A stretch of 64,000 nucleotides of DNA, taken from assembly GCA_947469885.1 (NCBI GenBank), contig CANIQT010000004.1:62001-126000 (forward strand). The letters run 5' to 3'. Each line of letters begins with the position of its first letter. The first letter of the stretch is position 1. Source of the stretch: Bacteroidota bacterium (GTDB lineage Bacteria > Bacteroidota > Bacteroidia > 2-12-FULL-35-15). Positions 54,892 through 64,000 of this stretch are shown here, piece after piece. Made by a program: the position numbers and the translations under genes. The notes beneath the pieces were generated by a model, which did no database searches, had not been told where the DNA came from, and saw nothing but the letters and a program-made list of their open reading frames with translations.

Positions 54892-55455
54892 ATGATAGCA
54901 ATAGACAATACCATAGTTTCAGAACATTTATTAGAAAAAAAATTTGTGTGCGATTTGAACGCATGTAAGGGAGAATGCTGTGTAGCTGGAGATTCCGGAG
55001 CCCCATTGGATTTTGAAGAAATTGCAATTATGGAACATGTGCTAGATGAGGTGAAACCTTACTTACCAAAAGATGGGCTCAAATCTATTGAAAAATATGG
55101 TGTTTTCGTGATTGATGATGATGGTGATTACACCACTCCTTTAGTAAAAGGTAAACATTGTGCATTTACTTTATTTGAAGAGGGTATTGCTAAATGTGCC
55201 ATTGAGAAAGCGTTTTACGATGGTAAAATAAAGTGGAAAAAACCTGTCTCCTGTCATTTATATCCTGTACGTATTACTAAATATAAGGATTACGAAGCGG
55301 TGAATTATCATAAATGGGAGATATGTAAACCGGCATGTGAGTGTGGTGCGAAATTGGATGTGCCTGTATATAAATTTTTGCGCGAACCATTAATCCGAAA
55401 ATTTGGCGAGGGCTGGTACAAGAAATTGGAACTTGCCGACAAAATGAAAAAGTAG
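54892..55455 (+). CDS. DUF3109 family cysteine-rich protein
   Basis: 187 residues from ATG at 54892, chosen over 54835 because a -7 box lies between. Conserved cysteines in CDLNACKGECCVAG, KHCAFTLFEEGIAKCAIEKA, VSCHLYPVRI and ICKPACECGAKL suggest an Fe-S or zinc centre of the YkgJ type. Function unknown; the family is near-universal in Bacteroidota. Cytosolic. Confidence 0.86.
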   Translation: MIAIDNTIVSEHLLEKKFVCDLNACKGECCVAGDSGAPLDFEEIAIMEHVLDEVKPYLPKDGLKSIEKYGVFVIDDDGDYTTPLVKGKHCAFTLFEEGIAKCAIEKAFYDGKIKWKKPVSCHLYPVRITKYKDYEAVNYHKWEICKPACECGAKLDVPVYKFLREPLIRKFGEGWYKKLELADKMKK

Positions 55456-55862
55456 TGCTTCTATAACTATTGATTTTACAGCCTTTACAGAACAAAATCC
55501 CCTGAAACGTCAGTATCTCTAAAAACGTTTTTTTTGATTGTTGCAACTTTTTTTACATTTATTTTTCAGATTTTTTTCGATAGTAGTCTAACATAATGCA
55601 GGTAAGTACATTGGTGATTTATCAACATTCAACTGTTAATTTCCTGTGTTAGTAACTTCGGCCAAATGTTAATTCTATAGCCCCAATAAGCACAATTTTT
55701 TTCTGAACATTTGTACTCCTAAAATTCAATAACACTATTTTATTAAAATGTGACAAGAAAGCAGTTGGGCTTTCAGGGGATTTTTACTCTTATATTTTAA
55801 AAACAAGCGAGGAAACGGATAGGATTTATAGGGGATTTGCAAATTATAATACAATAAATAAA

Positions 55863-56831
55863 ATGGCTGAAGAATCGATACTAAAAGAAAACAAAGACAG
55901 GTTTGTACTGTTTCCAATTAAGCACAGAGAGATTTGGGAGATGTATAAAAAAGCAGAAGCAAGTTTTTGGACTGCCGAAGAAATAGATTTGAATCCTGAT
56001 TTGCAGGATTGGGAAAATAAATTGAATGATGATGAAAAACATTTCATCAAACATGTCCTTGCATTTTTTGCCGCAAGTGATGGAATTGTAAATGAAAATC
56101 TTGCGGTTAATTTTATGAGTGAAGTGCAATATCCAGAAGCGCGTTGTTTTTATGGCTTTCAGATAATGATGGAAAACATCCATTCCGAAACCTACTCCTT
56201 ATTAATAGACTCTTATATTAAAGACCCAAACGAAAAAGATAAACTTTTTCATTCGATTGATACATTACCATGTGTTGGAAAAAAAGCGGCATGGGCTATT
56301 AAATGGATAAATAATGGAAGTTTTGCTGAACGACTAATTGCTTTTGCTGCCGTTGAAGGCATTTTCTTTTCAGGAAGCTTCTGTTCCATTTTCTGGTTGA
56401 AAAAGCGTGGGTTGATGCCAGGATTAACTTTCTCCAACGAATTAATTTCGCGTGACGAAGGTTTGCACTGTGACTTTGCCTGTCTATTATATTCTCAATT
56501 AGATAATCTATTACCCAAAGAACAAGTAACAGCAATCATTACCAATGCTGTCGAGATAGAAAAAGAATTCGTTTCTGATGCTTTACCTGTTCGATTAATT
56601 GGAATGAATGCAACCATGATGTGTCAATACATCGAGTTCGTAGCCGACAGATTATTAGTTGCCCTTGGTTGCGAAAAAGCTTACAACGCTACCAATCCAT
56701 TCGATTTCATGGAATTGATTTCATTGCAAGGCAAAACTAATTTTTTTGAAAAAAGAGTTGCTGAATACCAAAAGTCAGGGGTGATGGGTAAGAAAGAAGA
56801 CAATATTTTTTCATTGGATGAAGATTTTTAA
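55863..56831 (+). CDS. nrdB: Ribonucleotide reductase class I small subunit
   Basis: 322 residues, ferritin-like di-iron fold. Residues near the metal: Glu104, His107 and the radical Tyr111 in [31 protein letters not shown] later in the chain. The C-terminal peptide NIFSLDEDF docks with NrdA. It generates the tyrosyl radical for deoxynucleotide synthesis. It is followed 88 bases later by nrdA. The 407 bases before it (55456-55862) are AT-rich with no gene and no NrdR box I can recognise. Confidence 0.96.
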   Translation: MAEESILKENKDRFVLFPIKHREIWEMYKKAEASFWTAEEIDLNPDLQDWENKLNDDEKHFIKHVLAFFAASDGIVNENLAVNFMSEVQYPEARCFYGFQIMMENIHSETYSLLIDSYIKDPNEKDKLFHSIDTLPCVGKKAAWAIKWINNGSFAERLIAFAAVEGIFFSGSFCSIFWLKKRGLMPGLTFSNELISRDEGLHCDFACLLYSQLDNLLPKEQVTAIITNAVEIEKEFVSDALPVRLIGMNATMMCQYIEFVADRLLVALGCEKAYNATNPFDFMELISLQGKTNFFEKRVAEYQKSGVMGKKEDNIFSLDEDF

Positions 56832-56919
56832 GGTTGTTGCCAATAAACGAATCAAAACGAATTTACAAAAAGAAAAAAATAACAAACAAAACATTTATAA
56901 TATATAACACTCAAAAAAT

Positions 56920-59388
56920 ATGTACGTAATTAAAAGAGACGGAAACCGAGAGTCGGTGAAATTTGACAAAGTAACTGCCCGAATTCAAAAACTTTGCTAC
57001 AACTTGGACCCTTCGCATGTAAGTGCCATCAATGTTGCTATGAAGGTAATTGAAGGTATTTACGAAGGAGTAACCACCAGCGAATTGGATAACCTTGCTG
57101 CAGAAACTGCTGCATCGTTAACCACCAAACACCCAGACTATGCGCTATTGGCGAGCCGCATAGCAGTATCTAACCTTCATAAAAACACAAACAAATCGTT
57201 TTCGAAAACGATGGAATTGTTGTATAATTATGTTGACTCAAAAACGGGTAAGAAAGCCCCATTGATTGCTGATGATGTTCACAAAATCATTCAAGATAAT
57301 GCACAAGAGTTAGATTCTACGATTATCTATGACAGAGATTTTGGATATGATTTTTTCGGATTCAAAACACTAGAAAAAAGTTATTTATTAAAATTAAATG
57401 GTAAAGTTGCTGAGCGCCCTCAACACATGATTATGCGTGTGGCTGTGGGTATTCACAAAGATGATATTGCATCGGTAATCGAAACATATAATTTAATGAG
57501 TGAGCGTTGGTTCACTCACGCTACTCCTACTTTGTTTAATGCAGGAACCCCAAAACCACAAATGTCGTCTTGCTTTTTATTGACAACAAAAGATGACAGC
57601 ATTGATGGTATTTATGATACTTTGAAAAACTGTGCAAAGATTTCTCAAAGCGCAGGTGGTATTGGGTTGAGTATTCATAATATTCGTGCTACCGGTTCTT
57701 ACATCCGTGGAACAAATGGAACTTCAAATGGTATCATTCCTATGTTGCGTGTGTTCAACGATACTGCCCGTTATGTGGACCAAGGTGGTGGAAAACGCAA
57801 AGGCTCGTTTGCTATTTATTTGGAGCCATGGCACGCTGATATATTTGAATTTTTAGATTTGCGCAAGAACACTGGCAAGGAAGAAGCCCGTGCCCGCGAT
57901 TTGTTCACTGCCATGTGGACTCCCGATTTGTTTATGAAACGGGTGGAAGAAAATGGCAAGTGGAGTTTGTTCTGCCCGAATGAATCGCCTGGGTTGGCGG
58001 ACTGTTGGGGAGAGGAATTTGAAAAACTTTATACTAGATATGAATCGGAAGGCAAAGCCCGCAAAACCATACAGGCACGTGAGTTGTGGACAGCCATCAT
58101 TGATTCACAAATTGAAACAGGCAATCCGTATATGTTATACAAAGATGCTTGCAATAGTAAAAGCAATCAGCAAAACCTTGGTACAATTAAATCTTCCAAC
58201 CTATGTACTGAGATAATTGAATATACATCTCCAGACGAAATTGCTGTATGTAACCTTGCTTCTATTGCATTGCCTCGTTTTGTGGAAGATGGAAAATTTG
58301 ACCACAAAAGATTGTTTGATGTAACTTATGTAATTACTAAAAACTTAAATAAAATAATTGACCGCAATTATTATCCTGTTGCGGAAGCTCGTAATTCCAA
58401 CATGCGTCACCGCCCAATCGGAATAGGAGTGCAGGGTTTGGCTGATGCATTTATTCTTTGCCGTTTCCCTTTCGATTCTCCTGAAGCAGTGAAATTGAAT
58501 AAAGAAATTCACGAAACCATTTATTATGCTGCAATGACAGCTTCTAAAGATTTGGCAAAAGTGGATGGTGCTTACGAGTCATTCCCGGGTTCGCCTGTAT
58601 CTAAAGGTATTTTCCAGTTTGATATGTGGAAAGATGACAAAGGAAACAAAATTGTTCCTTCGTCTCGCTGGGAATGGGATGTATTAAAAGAAGAGGTGAT
58701 AAAACATGGAGTTCGCAATTCCTTACTATTAGCTCCAATGCCGACTGCAAGTACTTCGCAGATACTTGGTAACAACGAATGTTTCGAACCTTATACTTCC
58801 AACATTTATTCACGCAGAGTATTGTCAGGCGAGTTTGTAATAGTAAACAAACATCTGATGAAAGACCTGGTAAAACTAGGCATCTGGAATGACGGATTAA
58901 AAAATAAAATCATTATTGCAAATGGTTCGGTGCAGGGAATAAACGAAATACCTGATAACGTAAAAGCATTGTATAAAACAGTTTGGGAAATTTCTCAGAA
59001 AGTAATTATCAATATGGCTGCCGACCGTGGTGCTTACATCTGCCAATCGCAATCATTAAATTTATTTGTACAGGATGCCAACTTTGCAAAACTTTCGAGT
59101 ATGCACTTTTATGGCTGGAAAGCAGGATTAAAAACCGGTATGTATTATTTAAGAACTAAAGCTGCTGCTGATGCCATTAAATTTACCGCTGACCATGCTG
59201 CTGCAAAACAGCCTGCTGAAGTTCTTGGAAACGAAGATGCATTGGTAATAGAGCGCGAGCAACAAATAGGTACAGAGCGCCAACAACAAATAAGTGCAGA
59301 GCGCCAGGCAATACTGGAAGCAGAGAAAGCCGCACAAATAACTTGTTCTATTGATAACAAGGATGATTGTGAGGCGTGCGGAAGTTAA
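56920..59388 (+). CDS. nrdA: Ribonucleoside-diphosphate reductase large subunit
   Basis: 822 residues. ATP cone at the N-terminus ([20 protein letters not shown]), then the ten-stranded barrel with [43 protein letters not shown] and CNLASIALP. Active-site Cys pairs are completed by the C-terminal CEACGS swivel pair. It reduces NDPs with NrdB. The tail (about 775-815) is Gln/Arg/Glu-rich with near-repeats ([20 protein letters not shown]), longer than in E. coli NrdA. A terminator follows. Confidence 0.95.
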   Translation: MYVIKRDGNRESVKFDKVTARIQKLCYNLDPSHVSAINVAMKVIEGIYEGVTTSELDNLAAETAASLTTKHPDYALLASRIAVSNLHKNTNKSFSKTMELLYNYVDSKTGKKAPLIADDVHKIIQDNAQELDSTIIYDRDFGYDFFGFKTLEKSYLLKLNGKVAERPQHMIMRVAVGIHKDDIASVIETYNLMSERWFTHATPTLFNAGTPKPQMSSCFLLTTKDDSIDGIYDTLKNCAKISQSAGGIGLSIHNIRATGSYIRGTNGTSNGIIPMLRVFNDTARYVDQGGGKRKGSFAIYLEPWHADIFEFLDLRKNTGKEEARARDLFTAMWTPDLFMKRVEENGKWSLFCPNESPGLADCWGEEFEKLYTRYESEGKARKTIQARELWTAIIDSQIETGNPYMLYKDACNSKSNQQNLGTIKSSNLCTEIIEYTSPDEIAVCNLASIALPRFVEDGKFDHKRLFDVTYVITKNLNKIIDRNYYPVAEARNSNMRHRPIGIGVQGLADAFILCRFPFDSPEAVKLNKEIHETIYYAAMTASKDLAKVDGAYESFPGSPVSKGIFQFDMWKDDKGNKIVPSSRWEWDVLKEEVIKHGVRNSLLLAPMPTASTSQILGNNECFEPYTSNIYSRRVLSGEFVIVNKHLMKDLVKLGIWNDGLKNKIIIANGSVQGINEIPDNVKALYKTVWEISQKVIINMAADRGAYICQSQSLNLFVQDANFAKLSSMHFYGWKAGLKTGMYYLRTKAAADAIKFTADHAAAKQPAEVLGNEDALVIEREQQIGTERQQQISAERQAILEAEKAAQITCSIDNKDDCEACGS

Positions 59389-59414
59389 TAGGAATTATAA
59401 ATTAGGAATTACAA

Positions 59415-59444
59415 GAGCCCTGCAATTTTGTGCGGGGCTTTTTT
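59415..59444 (+). terminator. Rho-independent terminator after nrdA
   Basis: AGCCCTGCA pairs with TGCGGGGCT (one G-T or mismatch), loop ATTTTG, followed by six T. Confidence 0.87.
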
Positions 59445-59619
59445 ATGTTTTAAAATAAAGAAATATTAAATAATTTCTCCTTTTATTCTCATTACCTCCA
59501 AGCAAAAAATAAAAGAGATACATATCTAATATATTGCACAAGTTTGTTGTTCAATCCGAAATTACCATAGAGGTAGCCAAAAACACATCATTTTTTAAAT
59601 AAAACACCTAAAACGTTAA

Positions 59620-59800
59620 AAAAAAACTACTTATATGGTAATTGTTGGTTGCCCAAATGCTACCTTATCACATTCTAAGGTACTACTTTCTTTAACCAAA
59701 TACTACCTTAGTGGTTACTAAGGTAATACCCGGTAGGGCAAATATCGTCTGGGCGACTACCGAGGTAGCATTTGGGCAACAAAATGCCACCTCGGTAGTC
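59620..59800. repeat. 42/43-bp array of ACCTTA-N8-TAAGGT dyads (second locus)
   Basis: ACCTTATCACATTCTAAGGT (59662-59681) and ACCTTAGTGGTTACTAAGGT (59705-59724) are the same 20-base dyad as the 25.1 kb array, 43 apart. GGTA repeats at 59637, 59679, 59722 and 59765. Outer inverted repeats: GTTGCCCAAATGCTACCT (from about 59649) with its complement (59764-59781), and GACTACCGAGGT (59755-59766) with ACCTCGGTAGTC (59789-59800). Confidence 0.78.
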
Positions 59801-59934
59801 GTTAAAAAGGCATTTTTGAGGAAAGAAATTATATAACCTAATAAATATCAATAAATTAGTAAGTGTATGGCTATTTGGTCTGAAAATGTAATCCGGAGGA
59901 GTATAAAGATAAACTAATCAATAAAACGCTAAAA

Positions 59935-59997
59935 GATGAATTTGGGTGGTTTGAGGACGAATTTGGGTAGTTTGAGGATGAATTTGGAAATAAGTAT
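59935..59997. repeat. Three-unit 21-bp direct repeat
   Basis: Units at 59935, 59956 and 59977: GAYGAATTTGGGTRGTTTGA plus one base, the third diverging after 11 bases. It lies in the 731-base gap between nrdA and the B12-binding gene. The rest of the gap is the dyad array and AT-rich sequence, with no gene. Confidence 0.88.
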
Positions 59998-60119
59998 ATC
60001 CTAAAATGATACCGCAAACCAAATCCTATAAGCCAAATTATCCTTTCAATGTATGAAACAGGAAACAGGAAACTAACTTTTGCTTATCTTCGCAACTAAT
60101 TAAAAAATCAACTCTTTAT

Positions 60120-60527
60120 ATGAATCGCCCAATACGTGTGTTAATTGCTAAAGTAGGTCTGGATGGTCACGACAGAGGAGCAAAAATAATAGCTACTTTT
60201 CTGAGAGATGCCGGAATGGAAGTAATTTATACCGGACTAAGACAAACACCTGAAATGGTTGTGAATGCTGCTTTGCAGGAAGATGTTGATGCAATTGGCA
60301 TAAGCATTTTGTCTGGTGCTCACAATACTGTTTTTCCTAAAATTATTAAATTAATGAAAGAAAAAGGATTGGATGATGTTTTGTTGACGGGTGGTGGAAT
60401 TATTCCTGAACAGGACATGAAAAAGCTACAGGAATTAGGCGTTGGAAAACTATTCCCTCCGGGAACAAATACGGATGAAATAGTTACTTACATAAAAGAG
60501 TATGCAGAAAAGAATCGTAACTATTAA
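60120..60527 (+). CDS. Stand-alone cobalamin-binding domain protein (methylmalonyl-CoA mutase C-terminal type)
   Basis: 135 residues. B12-binding signature with the axial His in DGHDRG (Asp15, His17, Gly20), then SILSGAHN and [12 protein letters not shown], as in the C-terminal domain of methylmalonyl-CoA mutases. Full mutases carry it fused to a catalytic barrel; small-subunit mutases (isobutyryl- or 2-hydroxyisobutyryl-CoA type) have it separate, as here. No catalytic subunit is in the window. It is 15 bases upstream of an enoyl-CoA hydratase gene. TATCTTCG at 60085 resembles a -7 box. Confidence 0.88.
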   Translation: MNRPIRVLIAKVGLDGHDRGAKIIATFLRDAGMEVIYTGLRQTPEMVVNAALQEDVDAIGISILSGAHNTVFPKIIKLMKEKGLDDVLLTGGGIIPEQDMKKLQELGVGKLFPPGTNTDEIVTYIKEYAEKNRNY

Positions 60528-60542
60528 AACAAAAAAGAAATA

Positions 60543-61328
60543 ATGGGAAGCTTTGAGAACCTTTTAACAACAATGGATAATGGAACATTAACCATCACCA
60601 TTAATCGTCCTGATAAATTAAATGCTTTAAATAAAAAAACAATTGAAGAATTAAATGTGGCTTTAAAAAATGCAGAAGGAGATGGTGTTGTAAAAGTAAT
60701 TGTAATTACAGGGTCAGGACCAAAAGCATTTGTGGCAGGAGCCGATATTTCAGAGTTTGCAGATTTTAATGTAGAACAGGGAAAAGCATTAAGTGCAGAT
60801 GGACAAAAAAAATTATTTGATGTAATTCAAAACTTAACCAAGCCTGTAATTGCTGCTATTAATGGTTTTGCATTGGGAGGCGGTTTAGAACTAGCAATGG
60901 CTTGTCACATTCGAGTTGCATCCGACAATGCAAAAATGGGATTGCCCGAAGTATCGCTTGGTGTAATACCCGGCTATGGCGGCACACAGCGGTTAACTCA
61001 ATTGGTTGGAAAAGGAAAAGCATTTGAAATGATTATGACGGCTGATATGATTAATGCAGAAGACGCGCTGAAATGGGGGTTGGTAAATCACATCATTGCT
61101 CAAGAGAATTTATTAACGAAATGTAATGAGTTAGCAACTAAAATTATTTCTCGTTCGCCTTCAGCAATTGCAAGTGCTATCCGCTCTGTCAATGCCAACT
61201 TTCAGGATAGCGTAAATGGTTTTGAAGTAGAAATAGAAGAGTTCGGAAAATGTTTTGCAACACAAGATTTTAAAGAAGGAACTACTGCTTTTTTAGAAAA
61301 AAGAAAACCAAATTTTACAGGCAAATAA
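60543..61328 (+). CDS. Enoyl-CoA hydratase/isomerase family protein
   Basis: 261 residues, crotonase fold. FVAGADISEF and the oxyanion AAINGFALGGGLELAMACHI, followed by GLPEVSLGVIPGYGGTQRL, where both catalytic glutamates fit short-chain hydratases. C-terminal FLEKRKPNFTGK is normal. It probably hydrates short enoyl-CoAs; with the upstream B12 domain it suggests branched-chain or propionate-linked acyl-CoA metabolism. The exact substrate is not determined. Confidence 0.9.
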   Translation: MGSFENLLTTMDNGTLTITINRPDKLNALNKKTIEELNVALKNAEGDGVVKVIVITGSGPKAFVAGADISEFADFNVEQGKALSADGQKKLFDVIQNLTKPVIAAINGFALGGGLELAMACHIRVASDNAKMGLPEVSLGVIPGYGGTQRLTQLVGKGKAFEMIMTADMINAEDALKWGLVNHIIAQENLLTKCNELATKIISRSPSAIASAIRSVNANFQDSVNGFEVEIEEFGKCFATQDFKEGTTAFLEKRKPNFTGK

Positions 61329-61383
61329 AAAATCAATGTGTTGATGATTTGATTTGCCGATTTCCGATTAATACTAAACACAT

Positions 61384-61409
61384 TCAGCACATCAGCATAT
61401 CAGCACATC
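61384..61409. repeat. CAGCACATCAGCATATCAG short repeat
   Basis: Short ATCAGCA-type iterations just before the flippase TTG start, similar to 10937-11003. Confidence 0.5.
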
Positions 61410-61421
61410 AATAAATCAAAA

Positions 61422-62906
61422 TTGAACCCACTAAAAAAACTTGCCTCACAAACTGCAATCTATGGTTTACCAACCATTGTGGGGAGGCTGCTTAATTATT
61501 TACTCACTCCACTTTATACCTATAATTTCTCTCCAGGTGAATATGGAGTAAATACAACTGCCTATTCTTATGTTTCATTTCTGCTTGTGTTTTTAACTTA
61601 CGGAATGGAAACAACCTTGTTTCGTTTCTCACAAACAGAAACAGATAAGGCAAAAGTTTACACTACTTCATTGATTTCTTTATTCTTTACATCTATTTTA
61701 TTTATTTTTATTTGCACTTTGTTTTCGGGTAACTTAGCCGAAATAGCCAAATTTACTGGTCATCCGGAATATGTTGTATGGTTTGCAATCATTATAGGTA
61801 CGGATGCATTTGCTGCTATTCCTTTTGCAAAACTAAGAGAACAAGGCAAAGCCAAACGTTTTGCAAAGATTAAAGCAATTAATATTGCAGTAAACATTGG
61901 CTTAAATTTATTTTTTATTTTGTTTTGTAAACACATTCACGATTCTCCAAGTTCTTCTCTAAAGCCTTTTATTGATAGTATTTACAATCCGAAAATAGGA
62001 ATAGGATATATTTTTATTTCTAATCTTATTGCGAGTTTAATAACACTGGTAATGCTTTCTCCTGAAATCTTTAGAGTTCAATATGTGTTTGATTCCATAC
62101 TCTGGAAATTGATGATGAAGTATTCCCTCCCTTTATTAATTGCAGGTTTGGCAGGAATGGTTAACGAAACATTAGACCGGATTTTATTATCTCATATGTT
62201 ACCGGAAAAAGTAGCAATGATACAAACGGGTATTTACGGAGCATGTTATAAGATTTCCATCATCATGACTATTTTTGTTCAGACATTTCGGTTTGCAGCA
62301 GAGCCGTTCTTTTTTAATCATTCGAAAGAAAAAGATTCCAAAAAAACATATTCCGTGGTAATGAATTACTTTGTAATTGTTTGTTCCCTGATATTTTTAG
62401 GAACAATGATGAACATGGAGTGGATTCAATATTTTGTTGGAGAAAAGTACAGATCCGGATTAGCAGTGGTTCCTATTTTGCTGCTTGCAAATATGTTTCT
62501 TGGTGTATTCTTCAATCAATCCATCTGGTACAAACTGACAGGACAAACACATTACGGTGCTTTTTTAACAATATTTGGGGCAATAATTACCATCGTTCTT
62601 AATATTTACTGGATACCACGGATAGGCTATATGGGCAGTGCTTGGGCTACATTAATTTGCTATGCAAGTATGATGATTGCTTCTTATTTTTTAGGTAATA
62701 AACATTACCCTGTTAATTATGAGTTAAAACGCATATTGGGATACATTGGTTTATCAGTAACTTTGTATTTTATCAGTACATTTATTCAAACCAATTCTAC
62801 AACAATAAAATTAATTATTGATAATTTATTGCTCGTTTGTTTTATCGCAGTTGTTTGGAAAATGGATGGAAAAAAATTAATACCAGAGAGGATAAATGAA
62901 AATTAA
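61422..62906 (+). CDS. Polysaccharide flippase-like membrane protein (MOP/MATE superfamily)
   Basis: 494 residues from TTG at 61422 ([20 protein letters not shown] follows, the usual N-terminal pattern). About 12-14 hydrophobic segments, including [40 protein letters not shown] and [15 protein letters not shown]. The MOP signature [20 protein letters not shown] and conserved arginines fit the Wzx/polysaccharide biosynthesis branch. It probably moves a lipid-linked saccharide across the inner membrane. It overlaps dut by 11 bases, and a sugar nucleotidyltransferase follows. Confidence 0.86.
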   Translation: MNPLKKLASQTAIYGLPTIVGRLLNYLLTPLYTYNFSPGEYGVNTTAYSYVSFLLVFLTYGMETTLFRFSQTETDKAKVYTTSLISLFFTSILFIFICTLFSGNLAEIAKFTGHPEYVVWFAIIIGTDAFAAIPFAKLREQGKAKRFAKIKAINIAVNIGLNLFFILFCKHIHDSPSSSLKPFIDSIYNPKIGIGYIFISNLIASLITLVMLSPEIFRVQYVFDSILWKLMMKYSLPLLIAGLAGMVNETLDRILLSHMLPEKVAMIQTGIYGACYKISIIMTIFVQTFRFAAEPFFFNHSKEKDSKKTYSVVMNYFVIVCSLIFLGTMMNMEWIQYFVGEKYRSGLAVVPILLLANMFLGVFFNQSIWYKLTGQTHYGAFLTIFGAIITIVLNIYWIPRIGYMGSAWATLICYASMMIASYFLGNKHYPVNYELKRILGYIGLSVTLYFISTFIQTNSTTIKLIIDNLLLVCFIAVVWKMDGKKLIPERINEN

Positions 62907-63330
62907 GATTATAAATAAATCAAAACATGAACTGCCAGCCTATGCATCAGATGCAGCAGCAGGAATGGATTTGAGAGCTAACCTGGACGAACCCATTGTT
63001 TTGAAATCGCTGGAAAGAACATTGGTACCAACAGGTTTGTTTATTGAATTACCAATTGGCTCTGAAGCTCAAATTCGTCCGCGCAGTGGGTTGGCATTTA
63101 AAAGCGGATTAACTGTACTCAACTCTCCGGGGACTATTGATGCTGATTACCGAGGAGAAATAAAAGTAATATTGGTAAATCTTTCTCACCAGGATTTTAC
63201 GATAAATGATGGCGAGCGGGTGGCGCAAATGGTTATTGCAAAGCACGAACAAGCCGAATGGATTGAAGTAGAACAATTAGAGGAAACCGCAAGAGGTGAA
63301 GGCGGTTTTGGAAGTACAGGAAAAAAATAA
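62896..63330 (+). CDS. dut: dUTP diphosphatase
   Basis: 144 residues, trimeric dUTPase. Motifs: 1 [10 protein letters not shown], 2 RPRSGLAFK, 3 [13 protein letters not shown], 4 [10 protein letters not shown] and 5 [12 protein letters not shown], all intact. It hydrolyses dUTP to dUMP, keeping uracil out of DNA. Translationally coupled to the flippase gene by an 11-base overlap; next gene 9 bases later. Confidence 0.96.
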   Translation: MKIKIINKSKHELPAYASDAAAGMDLRANLDEPIVLKSLERTLVPTGLFIELPIGSEAQIRPRSGLAFKSGLTVLNSPGTIDADYRGEIKVILVNLSHQDFTINDGERVAQMVIAKHEQAEWIEVEQLEETARGEGGFGSTGKK

Positions 63331-63339
63331 AATAAGTTT

Positions 63340-64000
63340 ATGAAAATAATTATTCCGATGGCAGGAATGGGCAAACGTATGCGCCCACACACATTAACAA
63401 CTCCCAAACCATTAATTCCTATTGCTGGGAGACCAATGGTGCAGCGAATAGTAGAAGATATCACTAAAGTTTGTGATGAAACAGTAGATGAAATAGCCTT
63501 TGTTATAGGTCGTTTCGGAAAAGAGGCGGAAGACAATTTGGTAAAGGTTGCCGAAAGTTTGGGTGCAAAAGGAAGTATTCATTATCAGGACCAACCATTG
63601 GGAACAGCACATGCAATCATGTGTGCAAAAGAATGTTTAACAGGCAAAGTAGTAATTGCCTTTGCTGATACTTTATTCAAAGCCGACTTTAAATTGGATT
63701 CTTCTCAAGAAGGAATTATTTGGGTGCAAAAAGTGGATGACCCGAAACCTTTTGGTGTGGTGAAGATTGATGCAAACAATGTGATTACTGATTTTGTTGA
63801 AAAGCCTCAAACCTTTGTTTCGGACTTAGCTATTATCGGAATTTATTATTTCAAAGATGGGGAATACTTGAAGAGTGAATTACAATATTTACTCGATAAC
63901 AATATTAAAGAAAAAGGAGAATATCAATTGACCAATGCGTTGGAAAATATGAAAGCCAAAGGAACAAAATTTAATCCTGGCAAAGTAACGGAATGGTTGG
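63340..64000 (+). CDS. Sugar-phosphate nucleotidyltransferase (partial, runs off right edge)
   Basis: About 220 residues are visible from ATG at 63340. IIPMAGMGKRMRPHTLTTPK and KPLIPIAGRPMVQRIVEDI are the nucleotide-binding start of the RfbA/GalU-type family; later IAFADTLFKADF and FVEKPQTFVSDLAIIGIYYF. It probably makes a dTDP-, UDP- or GDP-sugar. The flippase upstream agrees with an envelope polysaccharide role. The reaction cannot be fixed without the C-terminus. Confidence 0.88.
   Translation, partial: MKIIIPMAGMGKRMRPHTLTTPKPLIPIAGRPMVQRIVEDITKVCDETVDEIAFVIGRFGKEAEDNLVKVAESLGAKGSIHYQDQPLGTAHAIMCAKECLTGKVVIAFADTLFKADFKLDSSQEGIIWVQKVDDPKPFGVVKIDANNVITDFVEKPQTFVSDLAIIGIYYFKDGEYLKSELQYLLDNNIKEKGEYQLTNALENMKAKGTKFNPGKVTEWL

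Noticed and set aside
55456..55862. Riboswitch or NrdR operator before nrdB
   Set aside because: I found no paired NrdR-like boxes or conserved riboswitch core; AT-rich sequence only.

Overview
The window is an AT-rich stretch of a Bacteroidota chromosome. The evidence is consistent: C-terminal type IX secretion (T9SS) sorting domains, a PorP/SprF-family protein, a TonB-dependent receptor end, eukaryote-like glycyl-tRNA synthetase, DUF3109 and DUF4286 proteins, almost no Shine-Dalgarno sequences, and many genes preceded 10-35 bases upstream by the Bacteroidota -7 element TAnnTTTG. I see no rRNA, tRNA, cas genes, transposase or phage genes.

Layout. 1-4.7 kb: TonB-dependent receptor end, a secreted multidomain endonuclease I, and an esterase-like lipoprotein. 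4.8-17.6 kb: housekeeping and amino-acid catabolism (purB, tadA, gyrB, proline dehydrogenase, alanine dehydrogenase, the tyrosine-catabolic pair hmgA-hppD, TatD nuclease, asparaginase). 17.7-24.9 kb: two ECF sigma/membrane-partner modules, one with a PorP/SprF protein, a DEAD-box helicase, a secreted cupredoxin and a small LuxR-type HTH protein. 25-28 kb: unknown genes among repeats and an inverted-repeat element. 28-42.7 kb: pdxJ, CBS protein, nadK, the kynurenine enzymes kynU and kmo, a TPR protein, rsmA, mgtE, a SerA-like dehydrogenase, aspartate kinase, GNAT and fbp. 42.8-46.2 kb: mfd. 46.2-50.2 kb: an accessory patch holding an Omp28-like gene broken by one stop codon, small unknown proteins, and a decayed copy of the mfd 3' end. 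51-64 kb: glyS, two collagen-like/cupredoxin proteins, DUF3109, nrdB-nrdA, a B12-binding domain protein with an enoyl-CoA hydratase, a flippase, dut and the start of a sugar nucleotidyltransferase.

Metabolic themes. PutA-like, Ald, AnsA, HmgA/HppD and KynU/Kmo point to amino-acid use. KynU and Kmo also fit tryptophan-to-NAD synthesis, with nadK alongside. The ECF module at 17.7-20.1 kb carries two almost identical ECF-type promoters, one before the sigma gene and one before the PorP/SprF gene, so the sigma factor probably controls itself and the outer-membrane gene.

The most unusual signal is non-coding. At least six intergenic loci (685-810, 9377-9628, 25144-25331, 50378-50650, about 59620-59800, 59935-59997) hold tandem arrays with a period of 21 or 42-43 bases. 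Most are unrelated in sequence but share the period, two or four turns of B-DNA, and several are built of dyads whose centres keep the period. Two loci 34 kb apart share one dyad, ACCTTA-N8-TAAGGT, repeated every 42 or 43 bases. The other strong signals are a duplicated terminator whose second copy is split by an inverted-repeat element near 26.8-27.1 kb, and the mfd 3' remnant. All positions and motifs were read by eye; no database search or computation was run.
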